Below, piece after piece: positions 17,547-28,800 of a DNA stretch of 64,000 nt. The stretch lies in contig NZ_CP037422.1 in the NCBI RefSeq assembly GCF_007748175.1, forward strand, positions 5,596,334-5,660,333, read 5' to 3'. This DNA comes from Gimesia aquarii (lineage in GTDB: Bacteria; Planctomycetota; Planctomycetia; Planctomycetales; Planctomycetaceae). A program made the position numbers and the translations under genes. How positions within the stretch are numbered: position 1 is the stretch's first letter; every line of letters starts with the position of its first letter. The notes beneath the pieces were generated by a model. That model was not told where the DNA came from, did not search any database, and saw only the letters and a list, made by a program, of their open reading frames with translations.

Positions 17547-20500
17547 GGACTCGATGTAGTTGCTACCTGATTTGAGTCTGAATCCTTCTTTTTCCAGTCA
17601 ACGGTAAGCCATAATATTGCCTGACCATCCTGACTGCCGGTTGCGACATAGCGTCCATTGGGAGAGAAGTCTACGGAAGTCACTCCCTGGGAGTGATTGC
17701 TGAGAGTTAGAATTTCTTTCCCCGATTCTGCATCCCAGAGCTTTGCTGTTCCATCATCGCTGGCGGTAAAAGCACGGCTGTCATCGGGAGAGAAGACGAC
17801 TGAGGCAACGGGAGCTGTATGTCCTGCAAGGATCTTTTTTTTCTGTGTTACGATGTCCCAGATAATAGCGGTGTTGTCTTCGGAGCCCGAGATCAGTCGT
17901 TTGCCATCATGTGAATAAGCCACTTTTCGAATTGGCCATGCATGACCTTTAAAAGTCGACAGTTTTTTGCCAGATTTTGAATCCCACATCACTAATGTTT
18001 TGTCGTCTGAAGCCGTAACGATTTGTGAACCATCGGGAGAGAATATGGCACTTTTGACATGAGAACCATGGTGATCCAGGGTAAGAACGATATCGCCAGT
18101 CACCGCGTCCCAGACTTTTGCAGTTCCGTCATCGCTCGATGTCAAAATCAGTTTACCATTCGGAGAATATCGAGCAGTATTCACGAAACCCTGATGTTTC
18201 TGTTCCAGTTTCTTTTCCGCATGTCCCGTTTGAGTATTCCAGATCTTGGCAGAGTTATCCCAACTACCAGTCACGAGCCACTTGCCATCCGGTGAAAACG
18301 AGGCTGATGCAACGACGCCATGAGGATGAAAGGCCATTTCCTGTTTTGCCGTCATTCCGTTCCAGAGTCGTGCGTCACGACCTCCTACAGTCAAAATTGA
18401 ATCATGATAAGGCGAGAAGATGGCCGTCCACAACATACCGCCTTTTGTTCTAAAATCCAGAAACGCATTCAGTTGACCATTACTACCGGGACTGAGTAGC
18501 TCTTTTCCTGTATCCAAGGCCCAGACCTGAATCACTCTCTGTTGCACATTTGCGGTGAGCAAACGTTTGTTATCATGCGAAACGCTTACCGAGTTGATCA
18601 AACCGTTTGCGGGTTGAATGGTTCGAATGATTTTAGGAGTGACAATATCCCAGACTCTCACCAATCCATCGGCACAACTCGTGACGGCTTGTGTCTCATT
18701 ATTAAAGACTGACATTGAAAGAACAGAATCTGGATGCTTGAGAATTAAACTTTGATTTTCTTTACCTGTTGTGATGTCCCAATGTCCTACTGTGTTGTCA
18801 CCACTGGCACTAAGCAGTGATTTGCCGTTGCTTAAGAACTTGAGGGCGGCAATTTTACGTGTGTGGCCATCTAACTTGTGTATTAACTCTCCTGTCTTAA
18901 CATTCCAGAGCATGCAACGGCCTCGGACATCTCCACTGGCACAAAAATGCATATCGGGTGAAAACGCGACAGCACACACCTCAGACTTGTGGCCCTTTAA
19001 TTCTTTAACCATCTCGCCAGTATCGATATTCCAAATACGAACGGTTTTTTTGTCACTACCAGTGATCAAAAAATGCGAATCAGCAGAAACATCAATGGCA
19101 GCGCTGCGTCCCGTGTGCTCGAAGCGTTTGTGTTCCGTTCCTGATTGAATGTTCCAAATCCGTACCGAATTATCAACGGCTGCCGTTGCCAGACGTTTTC
19201 GGTCAGGGAGGAAGATCGCATTTGATGCCAGGAAGGAGTGACCTTCGGTAAATTCTTTTCGGACCTTTCCTGTAGAGACATTCCAGGAAATGGCAGTTTT
19301 ATCACGACTGGCTGTAACCAGTTGTTTTCCATCTTTGGAGAAGGAAACATCGAGAATCGCATCGACGTGATGGGCAAGGACGCGTCCCTTCAAAGTTCGG
19401 ATTTCTTCATAGCCCGCAATATTCCAGAGCTTAAGATGGGCATCGTGACTTGCAGAGAGAATCCACTTGCCATCTCTCAATAGTGTAGCCGCCTGGACCC
19501 AACTGTCATGGCCACGTAATGTCTTCAATGCTTTTGTGGTGGCAATGTCCCAGAGTTTGACAGTATTGTCATGGCTGGCGCTGATGATCATTGTGCCATC
19601 ATTTGTAAATTCGGCAGATTGAACACTTTCCTGATGACCCTCAAATGCGGTAAATGGAGGAGGTTCATTTTTCTTACCTGCTACGATTTTTGAATAGTCA
19701 TAAGGAACGAGGTCTTCCGGTTTCCATAACAAAACACGCCGATCATAGCCACTGCTGGTGACATGCCTGCTTTCAGGATCAGGTGAGAAGTGGGCAGAAT
19801 AGACGGGGCCCTGATGGCCGGTGAAGGGAGCCCCCTGTTTTCCTGTTTCTACAGACCAGATAATAGCAGTTCCATCCTGACTCGCTGTGACAATCCGGCG
19901 TTCATCTGTTGAAAAATTAGCATCCCAAACCCACCAGTTATGTCCCCAGAAGCGTTGTAGCTGTTTACCGGTTTCAACTTCCCAAAGCCGTGCCGTTTTA
20001 TCATACGAACTGGAAAGCAGTCGCGTTCCATCTTTGGAAAATGAGAGACTTAACACACCTTCGGTGTGGCCTTTATCAAACGGTTTTTTCCCCTCTGAGT
20101 TTTGAAATGTTCTAGGGATTTGTGTTTGCGAATTCAGATCCCATATTTTGATAAAACCTTTTGGGTCTTCACTCCCTGTTGCCAATAACTTTCCATCTGG
20201 GCTGAGCGCGACTGCCAGTACAGGGTGTTTATTATGGTCGAATTCACCAATGACTTTCCCGCTCACCCGATCCCAGAGACGAGCGAAGCCATCTTTTCCA
20301 CCGGTTACAAATTGCGAACCGTCTTTAGAAATTGCTAATGCATCGATTGGTGCTTTGGCGTTAAAGTCACGGCTGCTTTGAGAGCAGAGGTGCATTAAGC
20401 GTCCCCATTCCCAGTTTCTTAATTGTTCAGGGCATTCATTTAATAGTTCAATGGCACTTTCAAACGCGTTTTCTTCAATCTTCGCAGCAGCCAGACCAAT

Positions 20501-22681
20501 ACGGGCAATATAGGCTTCATACTCTTCAGACTTTTTTGCTTCTTCTGCTCTTTCTTTTTCAGAAATGGCCTTCTTTTCAGAGATAACTGCCTTGTCTCGA
20601 TCAATTTTTGCCTGTGTTAAAGCAATCGCTTCTTGTTCTTTTGCATCTTCTGCTTTTTTACGTGCAATTTCTTCCAGAGCACGTGCATCATCCGCTTTTT
20701 TACGTTCTAGTACTGCAGTATCGCGTTCACTCTCAGCAACTTTTTCTGCTTCAAGGGCACGATTTGCTTCTGCTCGAATCCAGAAGAAGGCACCAGTGAC
20801 GACAAACAGGAAGGTTGCCAGCATACCGACAAAAACCCGCTTTGCTGCACGGAGACGTTGCTGGCGCGCATCACGTTCTGTTTGAGCCGAACGAATCTTT
20901 GTGATCAATTCCACATGTGATGTGTCCTCTTCACTTAAGAGTGAGAGCCCGAGATCGTAATCTCCTTTTCCATATGCGGTACTGGCATAGCTTAATGTGG
21001 AATTCTGAATTCCTGCTCTCGCTGATGAATTTTCAGGCCAGAGTGAGAGAGCTTCCTGAAATCCAAATAATGCCCTTGAAAACGATTCGTAATTTTCCGT
21101 ATTGATTGCGGAATTCAAATCTTCTTCAGCTCGTGTTGTTAAAGAAATACTTTCGGAGTGTGATTGATACTCCATGATGGCTTGTTGAAAAGCCTGCACG
21201 CTGGGATAGCGGTCCTGGGGTTGTGTTGCCATCGCTTTCATGGCGATGTCAACCAGTTCTCCTTTTTTTTCAGTTGGTACAATACTATTCTTTGCGGCTG
21301 CCATCAGACATTTCATCGCGGTTTTGCCTGTATGTGGCGGGCGTCCTGTGAGGATTTCGTAGAGAATGGCTCCTAACAAGTAAATATCAGATAGTGGCGA
21401 AATTCTGTCTACAGGCCCTGTTGCCATTTCAGGAGCCATATAAGCGGGAGTTCCACCCATACTCGACGTTGTAATAATACTGTTGGACTTCCGAAATCCG
21501 GTCGTAGATTGTGCCAGCCCCCAATCCATGACCAGTACTTCGCCAAATTCACCAAGCATCACATTTTCGGGCTTCAAGTCACGATGCACCACACTTCTTG
21601 AATGAGCAAAAGCAACCGCATCAGCGACTTTCATCAAGATGTTCAGATTTTCTGCAAGCGAGTTTTTACGAATACTCTTTAACCAGGGGCGACCTTCGAC
21701 TTTTTTCATGGAGTAGAACAGGGCACCACTGTTGTTACTTCCGACGTCATAAATGGGAACGATATTTGGATGGTCCAGTTCACCGGTAACCACTGCTTCC
21801 GCAAGAAATTTGTGTCGTTGATCCTGGTTTTTTGCTGTTTTGCTTTTCAGCATTTTGACAGCGACCTGACGGTCAATTGATGTTTGTCGTGCCGTATAAA
21901 CAACACCCATCCCACCCTGGCCAAGGACTTCAATCAGTTCATATTCAGCATCCTCAGAAAATTCAGCCGCTGTGGTATCACTGAAATTTCGTTTTTTGAT
22001 GACCAAAGAAGTTTGATTGGTAAGGTCTTCATCAATGAATTCTTGAGCTTTGATGGTCATTTCAGGACCTTCAGCCATAGTCGCCATTTCTGGTCCCCAG
22101 GCAGAATTCATGGTTGCCATGAGTTCTGGCGGAACATCATCAGAGACAAGAGTGGCATCGATGTCGAGCGGTTGATTCCCATCTTCGATTAATGTGGCAT
22201 TGATGTCCGAATTTTCTACTGGTTCGTCGAGCACCAGTGTTTGATCGTTCTCAGCATTTGTGTTCTTTGTTGGAAATTCACTGACTGTTTCTGTTTCCGA
22301 TCCTTTAGGTTGACTTCCTTCTACGTGCGATTCATCGGCATTGGCAAGCTCGGGATCAATGACCGTTGCGTAAATATCATCTGATGGATTGATTTCGGCA
22401 ACCGTTTGCTGATTCGCCGAGAGATCATCCACAGTGTCTGAGTCTGAAAGCGATTCATCATGTGTCTGATATTGATCTCCTGAAGCGACTTCTTCGACCG
22501 TTTCCTGTCCTGCGCTGGAGAACTCCTCTGAAGCCCATTGATCCGAGATGATGGTCTGGTCGTTTTCTTCACCAGAATTCTCTGAATCAGATTGTGATTC
22601 GCTTTCAGACTGCGCATTGTGTGTGTTCAGTTCGTCCGGCGATTCCTCATTCTGTTCTTTTTTGTCCGGAGTGTCGTTCAT
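17537..22681 (-). CDS. Ser/Thr protein kinase with transmembrane helix and WD40 propeller repeats
   Basis: 1714 residues. Residues 1-240 are acidic and low-complexity (Glu/Ser/Asp/Thr). The kinase domain is about residues 245-510: GQGGMGVVY loop, VAVKMLK (Lys), HRDLKPENVML (catalytic loop), MDWGLA in place of DFG as usual in this group, GTPAYMAPEMATG. A tetratricopeptide-like stretch follows. One membrane helix (VFVGMLATFLFVVTGAFFWI) lies near residue 620, then a charged coiled coil (about 640-725), then about twenty WD40 units to the end (for example GHTAPVASVVFSPDDSRAF, TASDDGTAKLWDAESGK). Key kinase residues are intact, so activity is expected. The kinase is cytoplasmic, with the propellers across the membrane if the helix is spanning. 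It lies 136 bases downstream of the giant surface-protein gene on the same strand. Confidence 0.93.
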   Translation of the reverse strand: MNDTPDKKEQNEESPDELNTHNAQSESESQSDSENSGEENDQTIISDQWASEEFSSAGQETVEEVASGDQYQTHDESLSDSDTVDDLSANQQTVAEINPSDDIYATVIDPELANADESHVEGSQPKGSETETVSEFPTKNTNAENDQTLVLDEPVENSDINATLIEDGNQPLDIDATLVSDDVPPELMATMNSAWGPEMATMAEGPEMTIKAQEFIDEDLTNQTSLVIKKRNFSDTTAAEFSEDAEYELIEVLGQGGMGVVYTARQTSIDRQVAVKMLKSKTAKNQDQRHKFLAEAVVTGELDHPNIVPIYDVGSNNSGALFYSMKKVEGRPWLKSIRKNSLAENLNILMKVADAVAFAHSRSVVHRDLKPENVMLGEFGEVLVMDWGLAQSTTGFRKSNSIITTSSMGGTPAYMAPEMATGPVDRISPLSDIYLLGAILYEILTGRPPHTGKTAMKCLMAAAKNSIVPTEKKGELVDIAMKAMATQPQDRYPSVQAFQQAIMEYQSHSESISLTTRAEEDLNSAINTENYESFSRALFGFQEALSLWPENSSARAGIQNSTLSYASTAYGKGDYDLGLSLLSEEDTSHVELITKIRSAQTERDARQQRLRAAKRVFVGMLATFLFVVTGAFFWIRAEANRALEAEKVAESERDTAVLERKKADDARALEEIARKKAEDAKEQEAIALTQAKIDRDKAVISEKKAISEKERAEEAKKSEEYEAYIARIGLAAAKIEENAFESAIELLNECPEQLRNWEWGRLMHLCSQSSRDFNAKAPIDALAISKDGSQFVTGGKDGFARLWDRVSGKVIGEFDHNKHPVLAVALSPDGKLLATGSEDPKGFIKIWDLNSQTQIPRTFQNSEGKKPFDKGHTEGVLSLSFSKDGTRLLSSSYDKTARLWEVETGKQLQRFWGHNWWVWDANFSTDERRIVTASQDGTAIIWSVETGKQGAPFTGHQGPVYSAHFSPDPESRHVTSSGYDRRVLLWKPEDLVPYDYSKIVAGKKNEPPPFTAFEGHQESVQSAEFTNDGTMIISASHDNTVKLWDIATTKALKTLRGHDSWVQAATLLRDGKWILSASHDAHLKLWNIAGYEEIRTLKGRVLAHHVDAILDVSFSKDGKQLVTASRDKTAISWNVSTGKVRKEFTEGHSFLASNAIFLPDRKRLATAAVDNSVRIWNIQSGTEHKRFEHTGRSAAIDVSADSHFLITGSDKKTVRIWNIDTGEMVKELKGHKSEVCAVAFSPDMHFCASGDVRGRCMLWNVKTGELIHKLDGHTRKIAALKFLSNGKSLLSASGDNTVGHWDITTGKENQSLILKHPDSVLSMSVFNNETQAVTSCADGLVRVWDIVTPKIIRTIQPANGLINSVSVSHDNKRLLTANVQQRVIQVWALDTGKELLSPGSNGQLNAFLDFRTKGGMLWTAIFSPYHDSILTVGGRDARLWNGMTAKQEMAFHPHGVVASASFSPDGKWLVTGSWDNSAKIWNTQTGHAEKKLEQKHQGFVNTARYSPNGKLILTSSDDGTAKVWDAVTGDIVLTLDHHGSHVKSAIFSPDGSQIVTASDDKTLVMWDSKSGKKLSTFKGHAWPIRKVAYSHDGKRLISGSEDNTAIIWDIVTQKKKILAGHTAPVASVVFSPDDSRAFTASDDGTAKLWDAESGKEILTLSNHSQGVTSVDFSPNGRYVATGSQDGQAILWLTVDWKKKDSDSNQVATTSSPQK

Positions 22682-22817
22682 AAGGTTACCCGCATGTTGC
22701 CGTTTCGTTTGTGTAAGAAAAAACGACAGTCTCTTTGAGATATAATGTAAGTTGTTTTGACCCGATTCTCAATGATTAAGTTATACCAAAGATGATATCA
22801 TTTAAGGTCTTGGATTG

Positions 22818-25800
22818 TTAATTTCTTCTGAAAATGTTGTAGTGACGACTCATTAAACGTTGGCCATATTTTTCCATCGCAGATTCATATTCTTCCGGTT
22901 TCGTCGGTTTTTTGAAAACCGAACGCCCGTGGAAATAGCCTGAGAGCAGAGCAGAGCTACTCCATGCTTTTTCTACGGCATTCGTCTGTGTGTTGTTTGA
23001 GTGAGAGTTAGGTTCTGGAATATCTACAGGAGCGTAAGTCTCTTGCAGAGCTTCGGTTGTATAGGCATCTGTAGGCTCAAATGTATTTGGGAACTCGGTT
23101 CGTTCCGAGATTGTGTTAATGACAGTTGTGACTCCCTCAAAAATGTCTAATGGAACATTTTCTGAAGAAGAAGCAACGGTTGACTTCATGGTCTCATTTT
23201 GCGTTGTACTGTCAGCTTCTGCTGAATTTTGATTACCAGTTGAGGAGGGCTGATTGGGTTGATCTTCCGTAACATCTGTCGCTTTTCCACCCCGAATGTC
23301 TACGTCCATCAGAAGACGGATACGTTCTTCACCGGCCTCTTTTAAGTAGATTTGGTACCGTCCATCAGGCAGTGAATTGAATAATTTTGGCAGATTATCA
23401 AGATCTGTTTCTTGAAGGGGGACATCTTCAATCAGATTGCCATTCGGCGCCAAAATTCTTAAGAAAACAAGACGCTCGGCATTTTTATTGGCTTCCTGAA
23501 GTGCGCCTTCAATCGTCAATGTGTCCTGGATAATAAATAAACTTTGCTGATTGGAAGTTGAATCTAGAATCACTTCAGCTTGCGGAAATAGCAGTTGAGG
23601 AACCTGAGGGGTCGTGTCGATGGCGATGTTTGCCAGTCCTTCCCCAGGTGTTTCCAGAAGACCTGCTTCACTGGTAAAGTCGAGGCTTCCATTACCATCT
23701 GTAAACGTAAACTGCATGTCTCCCTGCATGGTCACCAAAATGGGGATATCGGCGGCTGGGTTTTGAACATTGGGATTTAATGTGTAAGTATGATTAAATA
23801 CAAACGAACCTGGGTCAGAAAAATTGAAGGTTTCGACTGTGCCATCACCCCAGTCAATGGTGATGAAAAAGTTTTGTTCTGTGAAACGACCAAAGTCTCC
23901 TGTTACAGTTGCATCTCCTGTTGCCAGTATTTGAGGAGTTCCCAGGTTTGTTAACACAGGAGGGACTCCTGCAATGGCGCCTGTTTCCGAATTCAGAGTG
24001 GTGTTATTATCAATGATCACACCACTCGTACCATGACCAGAAAAGACTCCGGTTCCCGCAACACTATGATCCGAAGCAGCTCCTGTATCATTGATGGCTA
24101 AAAATCCGTCATCGGCATTCACATTAATATTGCCATTACCGCCAAATGCTCGCACAGAGGCGTTTAAAGTTAAGTCTCCGGGGCCCGTTGATTCCAAGCC
24201 AATATTCCCACCGGAGCTATTTATAACTGGAGCATTCACAGTGAGTGGGCTTGCGTTTGAAATGAAAATGTCACCAGGTGTATTCGCCGAATTTGTGACA
24301 CCTGCCAATCCATCAACTGTGCTGATAGTTAATAAGGCGCCACCCAGGTCATTGTGGATTTGAATATGGCCTGTATCAGTATTCAAAGCGGCAAGAGTCG
24401 AAACGGCTGTTTCCAGTGGATCTGCTGAGCCAGCGCCGGTAGCGGTTCGGAGGACGACTTCCTCTGCAATGATGTCTCTGCCACCCGTGTCACCTGCATC
24501 CACAACGCCTCCTGCCGTACTGGTAAGGCGAGTCAAGGTTGTGGTAATCAATTGACCGATTGCGATATCATCGCCTGCCTGCAGGTCAACAGTCCCGGTT
24601 CCCGCATTGAAGATGGTGCCATCGGACATGGAAATGCCACCTCCCCCGGCTCCCAGTGACGCCGAATCTGCGAGTAATGTGATAGTTCCATTGGAGGAGT
24701 TGATATCTCCTTCGCTACCGAAGGTCAGGCTGTTTTGCGCGGTCAGGTCGATGGTGCCACCAGCCGTACGGAATCCATCATTGATCTCGATGGAAGAGTT
24801 CACACCCGTCGCAATGACTTGAACTGTGCCTGCTCCATCCGTTGAAACGACATCTGTCAACACGCCCGGATTCTCAAAGAGAATCGAACCATCGTTTTCG
24901 ATTGTTATATCAGAACCAGTAGTGGTAATTTCCTCGAATGTCGTGTCTTGTCCACCCGTTTGCAGATAGTCAATTGTTCCATTGCCGGTGGTTAAACGCG
25001 AGACGCCAACGGGACCTGTTGAGAGAGAGGATGTGTTGGATACATCAATATTCTCTGTTGTTGTATTGATGGAAAGCGTTCTACCTGAAAGTTCAATCCG
25101 TTCGTTATTCCCGATGCCATTGATTGCCTGTAATGTAATGGAGCCGGAATCGGCATTCAGATCGATTTCAGGTGCAGCTTGATCATTGACGGCATCATTG
25201 ATTTCTCCCGCGGAAATGACCGAAATCATACCATCCAGACCGGTGACACTGCCCAGCAGGATATTTCCAAAACCAATGGTGGAAATATTGATTTCTGGTG
25301 TCGTTCCACCGGCAGTGATTGAAGTTAAAGTCAGAATGTCCGTCTGAGCATCACCCTCATTCGAGATAGTAATGTTTCCATCGAGGGTAGAAGCAAAATC
25401 AATCGTCAGTGATTCATTCCCGATTTGTTCCAGCTCAATATTTCCAGTACCTGTTGAAATACTGGAAGCGGTAGCAGAATTTGTCGCCGTGTTGTGAAGC
25501 AGGATGTCACCGTTGGTTGTATCAGCCGAGAAAGTATCCACGCTGAGTTCCAGTGTGTCGCCTACGCCAATTCCCGTGATTGCGTTCAGGTCCAGATTGA
25601 CGGCATGGATATTTAAGGGATCTGGTAAGCCGTCGTTTTGGTCGATAATTGTACCCTGCGTATCAAGCAGCACGTCACCTGTCGTCGTTTCAATCAAACC
25701 GGAAAGCAGAATGTTTCCACCGGCAACAACGCTGATGTTACCAGCGGTAGTCTGCAGGATGTCATGTATGATGACGGCATCTGTTTCAATAAGCCGAATT

Positions 25801-28800
25801 TCACCCGACGTCTGGTTGGTAATATTGACTTGATCGATTTGTGTTTCAATTTCCCCATTGATGTCTGCTAATTTACCGGCACCCAAAGCGGCGATGATCG
25901 TAACGCGAGCCCCCACTTCGTTCGCGACCAGGTCTTCTCCCGTACTGTCACCAGCGTCAATCAGGCTTCCGTCTGTCTCAAGATGAATCGCAAGGTCCGT
26001 TGCATTGGTTGTTACTATATGACCAATCGTAATGTCATCAGTGGCAGTGAGATTGACGATTCCATCACCGGCGTTGATGAACGAACCATCTGCCATCGTG
26101 ATGCCACCGAATAAGCCACCAGCACCACTATCTGCATCAGCGGTCAACAGCACACTGCCTGATGTACTCGTCAGATTTGTGACACCATTGAAGATGATGT
26201 TATTGGCAGTCGAAATCGTCACACCGCCTGTGCCACTTTGAATGTTCTGATTGAGGACCAAATCGGCGTCTGTGTTTGTGGTTTCCAGGTTCAGAGTACC
26301 TGCCCCGAGTACCTGAATCAGATTTGTAACTGTGATGCCGCCTGCTGACGTCAGTGAGATATTTGTGTCAGCGCCACCTGTGAGGGCAGTCGCATCGGAG
26401 TCCAGGTCAATGAGCTCCAGGGCAGGGGAGTCGTTGATGATAATGAAATCACTGCCTGTGGCCGTGCCATCAAATTGTTGAGCGGTAATTTCGACCGTTT
26501 CTGCCGAACTGGAGTGAAACAAAATAGCATTGACCGCATTGATGTCAATATTTCCACCACCAGCATCGATAATATCAGGAGCGTCCAAACGTAGATTCGA
26601 GGTCTGTAATCCGGTTGGTACTGTGATGGAAGTGTCAGACACAAAGCCGATATGATCCTGTGTATTGCTGATGCCTGTTGTTAAAGAAGCGTCCAAGGCG
26701 CCGCCGGTTGCTCTGATAAAAGTCGTTCCGGCAGTGCCTGTGCCAGCATCCAGATTGATTAATTCAGGTGTTGTACCTGTATTGTGAATGGCAATAATAT
26801 TGCCACTGGTCAAATCGAGATGATCTACTGAGGTTTGCAGCGGATCAAAATCCGTTTCTGTAAAGATACTTGTGATTCCACCAATATTGCGACCGGCAAC
26901 CGCTGTCAATTGATCGCCTGATGTAATGTTGAGGTCAGAACTGTCAGAGTCAAGAATGTCACGGTCTGAATTGAGTGTGATGTCTGCCGTATTCTGAGCA
27001 GTCAATGTTGTGATGATGATATCACTTGTTGCTCCCGTTGCAGTGAGCATGATACCGTTGTTCGTATCGGAAGCGGAATTGTTTTCAGAGACTACGTTTA
27101 ATACTTGGATCGTGCCTCCCGCATTGACGGTGATGGGGCCATCGGCTGTTGTAAGCTGCGTTAAGATAATGTCATCAACTTCATCAATGCGGATGCCACC
27201 GGCATTAGTATTAACAGCAGCGGTGACACTATTCACAGACGTGTCGACGTCAATCCCATCTTGTGTACCGCCAGCACTGGTGGAGGTCATCATCAAATTA
27301 TCGGCTGTAATCCGGTTTGTATCGGCACCGTTGGTGTCGAGAATGCCGTCATCGGCTGTCAGGGTAACATCTGCATTACCAATGGCGGTAATTGTTGTCA
27401 CCAGGATATCACTGTTGGTACCTGTGGCTGTGAGTGAGATATCGTGACTGTCACTGCCCGAATTATTATTGGAAACCACAGATGTAGCGGTAATTGTGTC
27501 TGTCGCATTGACTACGATTTCTCCATCGAAAGTCGAAACGTCCAGCAGTTCGACTGCAATGCTGTTGTCGATAAAGAGACCACCAATGTCCGACACTGTT
27601 GCAGAGAGTATACCGATTGACGTTTCCAGTGGATTGCCATCACCAATACCAGTGACTGCGTTCAACACGGCCGTGGATGCGATGATATCTGTGTGGGTGT
27701 CACCGTTATCAATGATGGCTGCTGACAATGATTCCGCGTTCACCGTACCGGTAGTCAGCAGACCTCCCAAAAGAATGTTGCCATCTGTGGTGAGGTTAAT
27801 GTCTCCCGAGCCGGCATCGATCAGAGTACCATTGGCCATGGAAATGGGGTTGCCATTATTACCAGCGGCATTGTCGGCCGTGACAGTCACAGTACCGGAT
27901 GTCGAATCAATCAGCGCCACACTGCCTAGGATCACATCGTCTTCAGAAGTAAAGGTAACCGTTCCCGAATTACTGTTCACAGCTGCGTTAAATTCAATAC
28001 CGCTGCCTGTTCCCGTTGATTCACCCAGTAAATGAAGGTTCCCCGTACCAGTAATGGAAATGCTGGAACTGTTTGAGATTTCAATTCCATCATCACCATT
28101 CGATGTTCCGTCGATGGTAATATTGCCATTGGTGGAATTGACCTGGCCCGCAACCGTTTGGATTAATACACCTTCCGAGGCAGTTCCTCCACCAGTTGAA
28201 CTACCTGTAATTGCGATGTCCCCATCCAAAGATTGCACATTACTGGTAAGCGTCACACCAGCATTATCAGAGGTCGTGGTACCATTAATGGTAATGGTCG
28301 CTGCGTTAGCACCCGTACCGGTGGAAACAACTGCTGCCTGATCGGCTAGCAGAAACCCATCGCCATTGCTGCTGTTGGCAACAATCTGAATATTTCCGTC
28401 GACACTGGTTATGTTGGTCGATGCCCCTTCAATGAACACGCCTCTGTTGTTGTCAATTCCTGTACCGCCCGTCCCGTTGATAGTAATCGTTCCGGCTAAG
28501 GCACCTGTATCGGTTGACGTTACAGACGTTCCTGAATGTAGATGAACGCCATAATGGTCACTTGTCAGAGCACCAACTCCACCAAATCCGGTGAGTAAAA
28601 TATTTCCCTCGCCGGTCGTTTGAATTGTGGCATTTTCTGCTTCTATACCACTGAAATCACCGGCAGTGACTCCCCCATCATTGGCCAGTAATGTGATCCC
28701 GCCGTTGACAGTTCTCAGGTTACTACCACTGTTGAGTTTAATGTTGCGTGTGGAGGTGAGTAACAATGCCCCGGTTCCAAACGTGGCTATGGTAGTTGCG

